From NCBI RefSeq assembly GCF_003014595.1, contig NZ_PYGK01000009.1, positions 62,001-126,000 on the forward strand: a DNA stretch of 64,000 nt. The letters run 5' to 3'. The stretch comes from Chitinophaga ginsengisoli (lineage in GTDB: Bacteria; Bacteroidota; Bacteroidia; Chitinophagales; Chitinophagaceae). The notes beneath the pieces were generated by a model. That model was not told the DNA's origin and did not search any database. It was given only the letters and a program-made list of their open reading frames with translations. The position numbers were made by a program, and so were the translations under genes. Positions 1 through 15,000 of this stretch are shown here, one piece after another. The stretch's first letter is position 1. Every line of letters begins with the position of its first letter.

Positions 1-3000
1 CGGTAGCAGGAACTACGCTCACCAGGGTGAATTTAGGCTTGCTCACCTTGTTCTGCAGCATGATGGCAAACTTGGTGTTGTTAGAACAGTTAGCAGGCAG
101 TTGAGGATCCAGTGCCGGTTTAGGACAAGGATTCACAGTGATTGTCTGCACACGCTCGATCGCCGCATTGCCACATGCATCGGAGATGGTCCATCTTCTT
201 GTGATGGTATAACCGGCACACAGGTCAACTGTAAACGGATCCTGTGTCATAGTTGCCTTCTTAGGGAAGGTAGCATCACAGTTGTCACGTGCATACAGGG
301 TAGCAGCAGCAGGGACAGCATCACCACAATTCAGTGTTACGTTTGCCGGAGCAGGATCGATCACTGGTTTGGTAGTATCCGTTACTGTTATTACCTGCTG
401 GATGGTAGCGGTATTGTTACATTGGTCCTTAGCAGTCCAGATGCGGATCAGGCGGTAGTTGCTTGCGCATGCACCAGCGATGGTTTCGCGTGTCTGGGTG
501 TAAGAGATCTTCACAGCGCTGCAATTGTCTGTAGCCTTCAGGTTTGTTGGCGGAGCAGGAACTGCATCACAGCTTACTGTGGTATCGGCAGGAGGTATTA
601 CGGTGAATACCGGCCTTGTTGTATCCTGTACAGTGATCACCTGTTGCATAGTGGCAGTGTTACCACAATTGTCGATGGCTGTCCAGGTACGTGTTAATCT
701 ATAGTTGCTGGTACATACAGAAGAGAGGAACTCTTTCTTCTCAGATACCTTCACTGCTACGGAAACAGTACAGTTGTCTGTGGCTGTTATAGCGGCTACT
801 GCTGGTACTTTATCGCAATCAACAGTGATAGCCGGAGGCAGTGACATAGAGAATCTAGGCTTGATCGTATCCTGTACAGTGATGGTCTGCGTCAGTACGG
901 CTTTGTTACCGCAAAGGTCAGTTGCTGTCCAGGTACGGATGATCTGGTAGTTGTCAGTACATCTGCTACCGGAGATATTCTTACGTACATCAACCGGTGT
1001 TACAGTGATAGTACCAGGCGTACAGTTGTCTGTAGCGGTCAGCGGTTGGCCTGCAGGTACCTTATCACAATCAACCGTGATATTGGCAGGAGCAGGGTTG
1101 GTGAACACAGGAGGTGTCATATCCCTTACGGTGATCACCTGTCTGAGTGTATCGCTGGCATTACCGCATGCATCCACAGCAACCCATTTACGGATCAGCT
1201 GATAATTGCTTGCACATGCACCTGGCTGATCAACTCTTACTTCGATCGGAACGATATTCAGTATACCGGTACAAGCATCGTTTGCTGTCAGGTTTACTGC
1301 CACAGGTACTTTATCACATTCTACAGTGACGTTGGCAGGAGCTGTACTTGTGAATACAGGTGCAGTTCTGTCTACCACTGTGATGGTCTGCTGTGCCTGA
1401 GTGGTCAGACCGCAACGGTCAGTTGCTGTCCATGTACGCATGATCGTGAACGTACAAGCGTCAACAGTTACAGTTACATCGTTATGCGTTACGCTCAGTG
1501 GCTCGTTGTTATAAGGAGCGTGACTGAATACCGGCGTACCGAATTTGGTAGTGTAGTCAGTACCCTGTACGCAATCCACTGTCAGCGGACCAGGTACGGA
1601 TATCACAACAGGCGGAACGTTCATCAGGGTCAGCATGACTGCGTTGCTGATGTTGCCTGTACATGCACCTGACATTACCACACGTCTGTACCAGGTATTC
1701 TGTGTGATCATTGGAGGAGTAAAGGTTGCATTTGTGCCGTTGGTAGCCACATTTACGAAGCCGGTAGTAGCATTTGTGGTGCTTACCTGCCATTGGTAAG
1801 TGAAGGTACCGTTACCACCACTCAGGGTAGCGCCCTGCAGGGTAGCAGGAGTCTGGTTAGCACAAAGCAGCTGATCTGCGGTGATGGTGTTACCCAGGAT
1901 TGCACCCTGGTTAGTCAGCACCACATCATCAGGAACTGAAGTACATGTTCCGTTAGTGATCGTCCAGCGGAGGGTTACTGTACCACCGGCAGGTACTGTC
2001 ACTTTCGTAGATGCGCTGTGTATATCAGCGATAGTAGCCGTACCACTTACAATGGTCCATGTACCGGTAGCGGTAGCAGGAGAAGGCATATTAGCCGACA
2101 TTGTAAAGTTTGGATCGTCACAATGAGTCTGATCTGCACCTGCAGCCGCGTTAGACGGCATCTGGTGGTTGGTCAGTATCACATTGTCCGTTGTGGTACA
2201 AGTACCGTTTTTGATAGTCCAGGTAGCTGTTACAGTTACACCCGCAGGTACTGTAATGACAGCATTCGGATTGTTCCAGTCGGTAGCAGCGATGCTTGCA
2301 GTTGTACCTGCAGGCAGGCTCCATGTACCGGTACCAACAGAAGGAGTGTTGGCAGCCATTACGAAACGGTCGTTATCACAATGTGTCATGTCACCACCAG
2401 CGTTAGCAGCAGTTGGCTGTGCGTAGTTGGTCAGCACAACATCATCGGAAGTTACACAGGTACCATTTCTGATAGTCCAGGTAGCTATTACCGTTACACC
2501 GGCAGGTACATTGATCGCAGCATTTGGATTAGTACTGTCGGATACAGCGAATGAAGCAGTAGTTCCGGCAGACAGGCTCCATTTACCCACACCTACAGAT
2601 GGTGCGTTAGCAGCCATTCTGAAGGCTGGCGTGTTACATTGTTCCTGGTCAGGACCAGCAGCAGCAGCCGTTGGTTGCTGATAGTTGGTCAGTGTTACGT
2701 TATCGGTGGTTGTACATACTCCGTTGCGGATAGTCCATGTAGCTACTACGGTTACACCGGCAGGTACATTTATTACAGCATTCGGGTTAGTACTGTCTGC
2801 AACCGCGAAGGAAGCAGTAGAACCAGCAGGCAGGCTCCATTTACCTACACCTACAGATGGCGTGTTGGCAGCCATGGTGAAAGTAGGAGTGTTACACTGT
2901 GCCTGGTCAGGACCGGCAGCAGCAGGAGCTGGTGCAACGTAGTTGGTCAGTTTTACAGTATCAGCAGTGCTACATACGCCGTTGGTAATCGTCCAGATAG

Positions 3001-6000
3001 CCTGAGCTGATTGACCCGCAGGTACGTTGATCACCGCATTTCTGTTAGTGCTGTCAGCCACAGCGAAGGAAGCTGTAGATCCAGGTACCAGGCTCCATTT
3101 ACCCACGCCTGCAGATGGTGCAGCAGCAGCCATCGTGAAGGTTGGTGTGGCACATTTTTCCTGGTCAGGACCAGCAGCAGCAGGAGCTGGTGCTACATAG
3201 TTGGTCAGTACTACATCGTCAGTAGCCACACATGTACCATTTGTGATAGTCCAGCGGAGTGTTACCGTAGTACCGCCATTTATGGTGATGGTAGCGCTTG
3301 GGTTGTTTATACCAGCCGCAGGGAAAGTGAATCCTGCAGGAGTAGAAGAAACAACGCTCCATGCACCTGTTCCTACAGTTGGCGCGTTAGCAGCCAGCGT
3401 GAAGGAAGGAGTATTACATTTTGCCTGATCCGGGCCGGCAGCCGGCGTTGTTGGCAGCGCATTGTTAGTCAGCACAACATCATCGGTAGAAGTACATATA
3501 CCGTTAGTGGTAGTCCAACGCAGTGTTACCGTAGTACCGGCAGGTACTGTGATGGTCGCAGTCGGGTTGTTTACACTAGCAGCAGGGAATGTAAATCCGG
3601 CAGGAGAAGAAGAAACTACGCTCCATGCACCTGTTCCAACAGTTGGTGCGTTAGCAGCCAGTGTGAAGGAAGGCGTATTACATTTTATCTGATCAGCACC
3701 AGCAGCAGCAGTTGTTGGCGGCGCATCATTTTTCAGTACTACATCGTCAGAGAGAGAGCAGGTACCGTTAGTGATAGTCCAGCGCAATGTTACTGTTGCA
3801 CCAACAGGTACAGTGATGGCAGCAGTTGGGTTATTCACGCTCGCCGCAGGGAAAGTAAATCCGGCAGGAGTAGAAGACACCACGCTCCATGCACCTGTTC
3901 CTACAGTTGGCACATTAGCAGCCAGTGTGAAGACAGGAGTGTTACATTTTGTCTGATCAACACCAGCGTTCGGAGTGGTTGGCGTCGCATCATTCTTCAG
4001 TATTACCGCATCGGAAACGCTACAAGTACCATTTACCACTGTCCATGTAGCAGTTACAGTTACACCGGCAGGAACATTAATTACTGCGGTTGGGCTGTTC
4101 TGCTGACCAGCAGTGATGGTAGCAGTAGAACCAGCAGGCAGTGTCCAGGTACCTGTCTGACCAGCAGCAGGCACATTGGCCGCCATGGTGAAGGCAGGTG
4201 TGTTACACTTGGTCTGGTCTGCACCAGCATTAGCAGTTGGCAGTGCGTCGTTCTGCAGGATCACCTGGTCAGAAACGCTACAAGTACCATTTACTACTGT
4301 CCATGTAGCTGTTACGTTTACACCGGCAGGAACATTGATTACAGCGGTTGGGCTGTTCTGCTGACCAGCGGTGATAGTAGCAGTAGTACCAGCAGGGAGT
4401 GTCCATGTACCAGTACCTACGGCAGGTGTATTAGCCGACATGGTAAAGGCAGTAGTGTTACACTTAGTCTGGTCTGCACCTGCGTTAGCAGTTGGAAGTG
4501 CATCGTTAGTTAATATCACTGCATCAGAAGTGGTACAAACACCGTTTGTGATCGTCCATGTAGCTGTTACGGTTACACCGGCAGGTACATTTATTACCGC
4601 ATTCGGGTTAGTACTGTCTGCAACCGCGAAAGAAGCAGTAGAACCAGCAGGCAGGCTCCATTTACCTACACCTACAGATGGCGTGTTGGCAGCCATAGTG
4701 AAGGTGGTAGTGTTACACTGTGCCTGGTCAGGACCGGCAGCAGCAGGAGCTGGCGCAACATAGTTGGTCAGTTTTACAGTGTCGGCAGTGCTACATACGC
4801 CGTTGGTAATCGTCCAGATAGCCTGAGCTGATTGACCCGCAGGTACGTTGATCACTGCATTTCTGTTAGTACTGTCAGCCACAGCGAAGGAAGCTGTAGA
4901 TCCAGGTACCAGGCTCCATTTACCCACGCCTACAGATGGTGCAGCAGCAGCCATGGTGAAGGCAGGTGTGTTACAGTTTTCCTGGTCAGGACCAGCAGCA
5001 GCAGGAGCTGGCGCCACGTAGTTAGTCAGTATTACATCATCAGAAGTTACGCATGAACCATTTGTGATAGTCCATGTAGCAGTTACAGTCACACCCGCAG
5101 GTACGTTGATCACTGCATTCGGATTAGTACTGTCAGCCACAGCGAAGGAAGCAGTGGTGCCTGCAGTCAGGCTCCATTTACCTACGCCTACAGATGGTAC
5201 GTTGGCCGCCATAGTGAAGGCTGGCGTATTACATTTTTCCTGGTCAGGACCCGCAACAGCAGGTGATGGCATTTCATCATTTGTCAGCAGCACGGTGTCA
5301 ACAGAAGGACAGGTACCATTGGTGATGGTCCAGATAGCTGTTACAGTAGCACCTGTTGGTACATTGATCACAGCATTTGGTTTGTTTTCATCACCCGGAG
5401 TGATAGTACCAGGAGATCCTGCAGCCAGTGTCCAGGTACCGGTAGCACCAGGAACATCAGGAGCGTTTGCTGTCATAATGAATGTAGGAATGTTACAATC
5501 ACGCTGATCAGGGCCTGCATTAGCAGGAGATGGTGTCAGGAAGTTGGTCAGTGTAACTTCATCGAAGTTCTCACACAGACCGTTTTTCATAGTCCAGCGG
5601 AGGACAGCAGTAGCACCGTTTGCAACAGTGATATGCGCCGCAGCCAGGTTCTCTTCACCGGCCTTGATTGTAGCTGCACCGCTGATTACGGTCCAGGTAC
5701 CTACAGCTCCAGGCACAGTTGGTGTATTTGCAGCCGTTACGAAGTCACTACCAGCACATTTAGACTGGTCAGGACCTGCATCAGCTACATCAGGTTCTGC
5801 GAAGTTGGTCAGCACCACATCATCGCTAGTAGTACATACCCCATTGGTGATAGTCCATCTCAGTGTCAGGACAGTACCCGCAGGGATGCTGAGACTTGCA
5901 GCAGGGTTATTCACCTGAGCTGCAGGGAAAGTAAAGCTGGCAGGGGATACTACAGTCCATGTGCCGGTTGCACCAGCTACAGACGGAGCATTGGCCGCCA

Positions 6001-9000
6001 GGGTAAAGGTCGATGTATTGTTACATTCCTGTTGGTCAGGACCTGCATTAGCGGCAGCCGGAGCAGCATCGTTAGTCAATATCACATCGTCGCTTAACGT
6101 ACAGGTACCGTTGGTGATCGTCCAGCGCAATGTTACCGTTGTACCGGCAGGTACATTGATAGTTGCGGTTGGGTTGCTCACACTGGCAGCAGGGAAAGTA
6201 AATCCGGCAGGAGTGGAAGATACCACGCTCCATGCACCTGTTCCAACAGTTGGCGCGTTAGCAGCCAGTGTGAAGGAAGGTGTATTACATTTTTCCTGGT
6301 CAGGACCAGCAGCCGGAGTAGTTGGCTGCGCGTTGTTGATCAGGATAACATCATCTGTAGAAGTACAGCTTCCGTTGGTGATCGTCCAGCGCAGGGTCAC
6401 AGTAGTACCGGCAGGTACGGTGATGGTAGCAGTAGGGTTGCTTACGCTCGCAGCAGGGAAAGTAAATCCTGCAGGAGTAGAAGATACCACGCTCCATGCA
6501 CCTGTTCCAACAGTTGGTGCGTTAGCAGCCAGCGTGAAGGAAGGATTATTACAGTTTTCCTGGTCAACACCAGCAGCAGCCGTTGTTGGCGGAGCATCAT
6601 TTGTCAGTACCACATCGTCTGTGAGAGAGCAGGTACCGTTAGTGATAGTCCAACGCAGCGTTACTGTTGAACCAACAGGAACAGTGATAGCAGCAGTAGG
6701 GTTGTTCACGCTCGCCGCAGGGAAAGTAAATCCTGCAGGAGTAGAAGATACTACGCTCCATGCGCCCGTTCCTACAGTTGGTGCATTAGCAGCCAGTGTG
6801 AAGGAAGTGTTGTTACATTTTGTCTGATCAGCGCCAGCATTCGGAGTTGTTGGCGGCGCATCGTTTGTCAGTGTTACAGTAGAAGAAACGCTACAAGTAC
6901 CATTTACCACCGTCCATGTAGCTACTACAGAAGTACCAACAGGTACATTGATCACAGCAGCTGGGCTGTTAGCCTGACCAGCGGTGATGGTAGCAGTAGA
7001 ACCGGCAGGCAGTGTCCATGTACCGGTCTGACCGGCAGCAGGCGTGTTAGCCGCCATGGTGAAGGTAGTCGTGTTACACTTAGCCTGGTCAGGACCAGCA
7101 GTAGCGGTTGGCAGTGCGTCGTTCTTCAGCACTACAGCAGAAGAAACGGAGCAGGTACCATTTACGACAGTCCATGTAGCAGTTACAGTTACACCAGCAG
7201 GAACGTTAATTACTGCGGTTGGGCTGTTCTGCTGACCAGCAGTGATTGTAGCAGTGGAACCACCAGGTAATGTCCAGGTACCAGTCTGGCCAGCAGCAGG
7301 TGTATTAGCTGCCATTGTGAAGGCAGTGGTATTACACTTGGTCTGGTTAGGACCAGCTGTAGCTGTTGGTAGTGCATTATTAGTTAATGTTACCTGAGAT
7401 GAAGTGGTACAAACACCATTGGTGATGGTCCAGGTAGCCACGACGGAAGTACCGGCAGGAACATTGATTACTGCGGTAGGGCTGTTAGCCTGACCGGCAG
7501 TGATAGTAGCGGTAGAACCAGCAGGCAGTGTCCAGGTACCGGTACCTACGGAAGCAGCATTAGCCGCCATCGTGAAGGCTGTGGTGTTACACTTGGTCTG
7601 GTTAGGGCCTGCATTGGCTGCAGTTGGCGCTACATAGTTGGTGAGTATTACATCATCAGTAGATGTACAGCTACCGTTAGTGATGGTCCAACGCAATGTT
7701 ACCGTAGTACCAGCAGGTACGGTGATAGCCGCTGTTGGGTTGTTTACACTAGCAGCAGGGAAAGTGAAACCAGCAGGAGAAGAAGAAACTACGCTCCATG
7801 CACCTGTTCCTACTGTTGGCGCATTAGCGGCCAGCGTGAAGGCAGGTGTGTTACACTGAGACTGGTCAGGACCAGCAGCAGCTGTAGTAGGAGGAGCATC
7901 ATTTGTTAATACAACATCGTCAGTCAATACGCAGGTACCGTTAGTGATCGTCCAGCGGAGTGTCACAGTAGTACCGGCAGGTACGGTGATGGTAGCAGTT
8001 GGGTTGCTTACGCTCGCCGCAGGGAAAGTAAATCCTGCAGGAGAAGAAGAAACAACGCTCCATGCACCTGTTCCAACAGTTGGCGCGTTAGCAGCCAGTG
8101 TGAAGGAAGGTGTATTACATTTTTCCTGGTCAGGACCAGCAGCCGGAGTAGTTGGCTGCGCGTTGTTGATCAGGATAACATCATCTGTAGAAGTACAGCT
8201 TCCGTTGGTGATCGTCCAGCGCAGGGTCACAGTAGTACCGGCAGGTACGGTGATGGTAGCAGTTGGGTTGCTTACGCTCGCAGCAGGGAAAGTAAATCCT
8301 GCAGGAGTAGAAGATACCACGCTCCATGCACCGGTTCCAACAGTTGGTGCGTTAGCAGCCAGCGTGAAGGAAGGATTATTACAGTTTTCCTGGTCAACAC
8401 CAGCAGCAGCCGTTGTTGGCGGAGCATCATTTGTCAGTACCACATCGTCTGTGAGAGAGCAGGTACCATTAGTGATAGTCCAACGCAGCGTTACTGTTGA
8501 ACCAACAGGAACAGTGATAGCAGCAGTAGGGTTGTTCACGCTCGCCGCAGGGAAAGTAAATCCTGCAGGAGTAGAAGATACTACGCTCCATGCGCCCGTT
8601 CCTACAGTTGGTGCATTAGCAGCCAGTGTGAAGGAAGTGTTGTTACATTTTGTCTGATCAGCGCCAGCATTCGGAGTTGTTGGCGGCGCATCGTTTGTCA
8701 GTGTTACAGTAGAAGAAACGCTACAAGTACCATTTACCACCGTCCATGTAGCTACTACAGAAGTACCAACAGGTACATTGATCACAGCAGCTGGGCTGTT
8801 AGCCTGACCAGCGGTGATGGTAGCAGTAGAACCGGCAGGCAGTGTCCATGTACCGGTCTGACCGGCAGCAGGCGTGTTAGCCGCCATGGTGAAGGTAGTC
8901 GTGTTACACTTAGCCTGGTCAGGACCAGCAGTAGCGGTTGGCAGTGCGTCGTTCTTCAGCACTACAGCAGAAGAAACGGAGCAGGTACCATTTACGACAG

Positions 9001-12000
9001 TCCATGTAGCAGTTACAGTTACACCAGCAGGAACGTTAATTACTGCGGTTGGGCTGTTCTGCTGACCAGCAGTGATTGTAGCAGTGGAACCACCAGGTAA
9101 TGTCCAGGTACCAGTCTGGCCAGCAGCAGGTGTATTAGCTGCCATTGTGAAGGCAGTGGTATTACACTTGGTCTGGTTAGGACCAGCTGTAGCTGTTGGT
9201 AGTGCATTATTAGTTAATGTTACCTGAGATGAAGTGGTACAAACACCATTGGTGATGGTCCAGGTAGCCACGACGGAAGTACCGGCAGGAACATTGATTA
9301 CTGCGGTAGGGCTGTTAGCCTGACCGGCAGTGATAGTAGCGGTAGAACCAGCAGGCAGTGTCCAGGTACCGGTACCTACGGAAGCAGCATTAGCCGCCAT
9401 CGTGAAGGCTGTGGTGTTACACTTGGTCTGGTTAGGGCCTGCATTGGCTGCAGTTGGCGCTACATAGTTGGTGAGTATTACATCATCAGTAGATGTACAG
9501 CTACCGTTAGTGATGGTCCAACGCAATGTTACCGTAGTACCAGCAGGTACGGTGATAGCCGCTGTTGGGTTGTTTACACTAGCAGCTGGGAAAGTGAATC
9601 CAGCAGGAGAAGAAGAAACTACGCTCCATGCACCTGTTCCTACTGTTGGCGCATTAGCGGCCAGTGTGAAGGCAGGTGTGTTACACTGAGACTGGTCAGG
9701 ACCAGCAGCAGCTGTAGTAGGAGGAGCATCATTTGTTAATACAACATCGTCAGTCAATACGCAGGTACCGTTAGTGATCGTCCAGCGGAGTGTCACAGTA
9801 GTACCGGCAGGTACGGTGATGGTAGCAGTTGGGTTGCTTACGCTCGCCGCAGGGAAAGTAAATCCTGCAGGAGAAGAAGAAACAACGCTCCATGCACCAG
9901 TTCCCACAGTTGGCGCGTTAGCAGCCAGTGTGAAGGATGGAGTATTACACTTGGTCTGATCAGCACCAGCGTTCGGCGTCGTTGGCAGTGCATTGTTTGT
10001 CAGTACCACATCGTCAGTAGAAGTACATGTACCGTTAGTAGTAGTCCAACGCAGTGTTACCGTAGTACCGGCAGGTACAGTGATGGTAGCAGTTGGGTTG
10101 TTTACACTAGCAGCAGGGAATGTAAATCCGGCAGGAGCAGAAGAAACTACGCTCCATGCACCTGTGCCTACAGTTGGCGCGTTAGCAGCCAGTGTGAAGG
10201 AAGGTGTATTACATTTAGTCTGATCAGCACCAGCAGCAGCAGTTGTTGGTGGCGCATCATTTGTCAGTACCACATCGTCTGTGAGAGAGCAGGTACCGTT
10301 AGTGATGGTCCAACGCAATGTTACTGTTGTACCAGCAGGTACAGTGATGGCAGCAGTTGGGTTGTTCACGCTCGCCGCAGGGAAAGTGAATCCTGCAGGA
10401 GTAGAAGACACCACGCTCCATGCACCTGTTCCTACAGTTGGTGCGTTAGCAGCCAGTGTGAAGGCAGATGTGTTACATTTCGTCTGGTCTGCACCAGCGT
10501 TTGGCGTGGTTGGCGGAGCATCGTTCTTCAGTGTCACGACGTCAGAAACGCTACAAGTACCATTAACCACTGTCCATGTAGCTACTACAGAAGTACCAAC
10601 TGGTACATTGATTACTGCGGTTGGGCTGTTCGCCTGACCGGCAGTGATAGTAGCAGTAGAACCACCAGGCAGTGTCCATGTACCGGTCTGACCGGCAGCA
10701 GGCGTGTTAGCCGCCATGGTGAAGGTAGTCGTGTTACACTTAGTCTGGTCAGGACCAGCAGTAGCAGTTGGCAGTGCATCGTTCTTCAGCACTACAGCAT
10801 CAGAAACGGAGCAGGTACCATTTACGACAGTCCATGTAGCTGTTACGGTTACACCGGCAGGTACATTAATTACTGCGGCTGGGTTGTTCGCCTGACCAGC
10901 AGTAATAGTAGCTGTTGACCCACCAGGCAGTGTCCAGGTACCGGTACCTACAGCCGGCGTATTGGCTGCCATGGTGAAGGCAGTAGTGTTACACTTAGTC
11001 TGGTCAGGACCAGCAGCAGCTATTGGCAGTGCATTATTAGTTAACGTTACCTGAGATGAGGTAGTACAAACACCATTGGTGATGGTCCAGGTAGCTACCA
11101 CAGTTACACCGGCAGGCACATTAATTACTGCGGCAGGGTTGTTCGCCTGACCGGCAGTGATAGTAGCGGTAGTACCACCAGGCAGCGTCCATGTACCGGT
11201 ACCTACAGAAGCAGCATTAGCCGCCATTGTGAAGGCGGTAGTATTACACTTGGTCTGGTTAGGACCTGCATTGGCAGCAGTTGGCGCTACATAGTTGGTC
11301 AGAATAACATCATCAGTAGAAGTACAAGTACCGTTAGTGATGGTCCAACGCAGTGTTACGGTTGTACCGGCAGGTACAGTGATAGCAGCGGTTGGGTTGT
11401 TTACACTGGCCGCAGGGAAAGTGAAGCCAGCAGGAGTAGAAGAAACTACGCTCCATGCACCGGTTCCAACAGTTGGCGCGTTAGCAGCCAGCGTGAAGGC
11501 AGGTGTGTTACACTGAGACTGGTCAGGACCAGCAGCAGCTGTAGTTGGCGCAGCATCATTCTTTAATACAACATCGTCAGTTAATACGCAGGTACCGTTA
11601 GTGATGGTCCAGCGGAGCGTCACAGTAGTACCGGCAGGTACGGTGATGGTAGCAGTAGGGTTGCTTACGCTCGCCGCAGGGAAAGTAAATCCTGCAGGAG
11701 CAGAAGAAACAACGCTCCATGCACCAGTTCCCACAGTCGGCGCGTTAGCAGCCAGCGTGAAGGAAGGTGTATTACATTTAGTCTGATCTGCACCAGCGTT
11801 CGGCGTTGTTGGCAGCGCGCTGTTAGTCAGAATAACATCATCAGTAGAAGTACAAGTGCCGTTTGTGGTAGTCCAACGGAGTGTTACCGTAGTACCGGCA
11901 GGCACAGTGATGGTAGCGGTTGGGTTGCTTACGCTCGCAGCAGGGAAAGTAAATCCTGCAGGAGCAGAAGAAACAACGCTCCATGCACCTGTTCCAACAG

Positions 12001-15000
12001 TTGGCGCGTTAGCAGCCAGTGTGAAGGAAGGTGTATTACATTTAGCCTGATCAGCACCAGCAGCAGCAGTTGTTGGCGGCGCATCATTTGTCAGTACCAC
12101 ATCGTCTGTTAAAACACAGGTACCGTTAGTGATGGTCCAACGCAGTGTTACTGTTGTACCAGCTGGTACAGTGATGGCAGCAGTCGGGTTGTTCACGCTC
12201 GCCGCAGGGAAAGTGAATCCTGCAGGAGTAGAAGACACCACGCTCCATGCACCTGTTCCTACAGTTGGTGCGTTAGCAGCCAGTGTGAAGGCAGATGTAT
12301 TACATTTAGTCTGGTCTGCACCAGCGTTCGGCGTAGTTGGCGGTGCATCGTTCTTCAGAGTTACGGTAGAAGAAACGCTACAAGTACCATTTACCACTGT
12401 CCATGTAGCTACTACGGAAATACCGGCAGGTACATTAATTACTGCGGTCGGGCTGTTCGCCTGACCAGCAGTGATGGTGGCAGTAGTACCACCAGGCAGT
12501 GTCCATGTACCGGTCTGACCGGCAGCAGGCGTGTTAGCCGCCATGGTGAAGGTAGTCGTGTTACACTTAGTCTGGTTAGGACCAGCGTTCGCCGTTGGCA
12601 GTGCATCGTTTTTCAGCACTACGGCATCTGAAACGGAGCAGGAACCATTTACCACAGTCCATGTAGCTGTTACGGTTACACCGGCAGGTACATTAATTAC
12701 TGCGGCTGGGTTATTCGCCTGACCAGCAGTGATAGTAGCTGTTGACCCACCAGGCAGTGTCCATGTACCGGTACCTACAGCCGGCGTATTGGCTGCCATG
12801 GTGAAGGCAGTAGTGTTACACTTAGTCTGGTCAGGACCAGCAGCAGCTGTTGGCAGTGCGTCGTTTTTCAGTATTACCTGATCGGAAGTTGTACAAGCAC
12901 CATTGGTGATGGTCCATGTAGCAGTTACCGTTACACCGGCAGGCACATTGATTACTGCGGTTGGGCTATTCGCCTGACCTGCAGTGATAGTGGCAGTAGT
13001 ACCACCAGGCAGTGTCCAGGTACCAGTACCTACCGAAGCAGCATTAGCTGCCATGGTGAAGGCCGTGGTGTTACACTTGGTCTGGTCAGGACCTGCATTG
13101 GCAGCATTAGGTGCCTGGTATACGGTTACAGTAGCGCTCGCACAGGTTGTGTTAGAACATGATCCCGTAGTTTCCGCGCGTACATAATAAGTAGTGGTAG
13201 CACTCACCGCTACAGTAATGGTTGTACCGGTACCGATTGGGGCACCTACACCACAACCTCCGGCATACCATACCCATGTTCCGTTTGGTGTACCGTCAGC
13301 TTTCTGTCCCAGGCTTCCACCCACAACAGTCAGCGTGCTTGTACCGGAAGTACAGATATTAGGTGAACCTACTGTTATTCCCGTAGGAGCTACAGGAGGC
13401 GTTTCTACGCTCACAGAGAATGGAACGGTAGAATCACAACCTGCATTCAGGCTATTTTTGTAGCTCAGGTTGAAGTTATATACGCCAGCGGCAGTACCCA
13501 CAGGATAGTTCACTACTATTGGCCATATAGTGATTGGCTGGTTGGTAACAGCAGTAAATCCTGGAAGGGCAGGAGTACCGGCAGCAATACTGTAAGTGTC
13601 GGGGTTACCTGTTGTAGACACGGTATCAATTGAGAAAGTACCGGATGAGTTACAGGTAACTACGGCAGGCTTAAGTACGACTGACGGACGAGCCGTTTTA
13701 TGCAGTACAACAGTATCTATACTTGGCGTACAATTCGCAGCATTCGTGATAGACCATGTCAGCACGATATCCTGGGGATTTGCCAGAGAGGTTACAGTTG
13801 TATTATATGCATGAATGTTTGCGATGGTGGCACTACCGGAGATGAGTTTCCATGTACCGGTTTCCGCATACGGGCCGGTCAATGTTCCATCCGGTTTGCT
13901 GGCATTCATCGTAAAGACGTTGCTGGCACACATTGTAGTATCGCGACCTGCATCACTGAAGGTTGGATCATACAGCAGTGTTACTTCAACAAAATCGCTG
14001 CTTGAGCAGGAAGTGTTGGCTGTAGCCTTCACAGTCCACTTGAACCTTACTGTGATACCACCTTTTTTCAGTGTCACCCTTGTTTTCGCAAGGTTCGGGA
14101 ACTGAATGGTCGCATAATCTTTGAAGTTAGCAGCAGTAAGCGCCGGATCAGCACCAGGTCCCCACAGGGTATCTATCGTCCATACACCGCTTTCGCCGGC
14201 ATTCAGCGTTGCAGCCATGGTAAAGAGACCGGAAGGGTTCGTGCTGGCGCAGGCCAGTTGATCTGGTCCGGCATTAGCAACCGGCACAGGTGTTACATTA
14301 ACAATGAATGGAGCAGATTGTACCTGGCAGACATTACCTGGGTCTTTTACAATTACAGTAAAGACGCCTTGTGCAGGTGTGTTGATCTGTACCTGTGTCA
14401 GCTCGGTCATACCATCGTACTGAGGCAGCGGTGTAAGTACACCTCCCGCATCAGGACCCTGGTACCAGTTAATTACCTGTCCGGCCAGTGCGTCATTGAT
14501 ACGGATATCAACAGAAGAACCGGCACAGATATTCTGTGAAGTGGAAATTACGTCTACAACAGGTTTATCAATAGAACTGATAAACGCTTTGTTTGAGTCC
14601 ACACACGTATGTCCGTCCGCATAATCCACATAACCATACACCATAATAGTGGTGTCACCGGTTACCTGGATGGTACGGGTAGCGCCTACATATCCTGGCA
14701 AGTCTCTCCAGGTGAACCTGTCGAAACCTCCGGATGCCTGTAATTCAACAAATGCTCCCGCGCAGACCTGGCTCTTCGTGAGGTACAGCGTCGGCATCGG
14801 TAGTATCGTCAACCGGACGTATTCCGAGGGCGAGGCACACGTGACGGCGTCACTTCCCGCTTCGTAAATTCGGACACGGAAACGGTAAGACGTAGGAACG
14901 GTCCTGGTACCTTTCAGCTGACCCGGACCGATTACGAGATCTTTGGCAGTATTAGTACCAAAAGGTACGTTGACCCATGTGAGACCTTCGTCATCACTCA

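Noticed and set aside
101..13463. Many plus-strand ORFs, often Cys/Ser/Tyr-rich or Val/Pro-rich, including one of 288 codons at 5961-6827
   Set aside because: They are antisense shadows of the adhesin gene: they repeat with its period and have no independent start signals or known domains.
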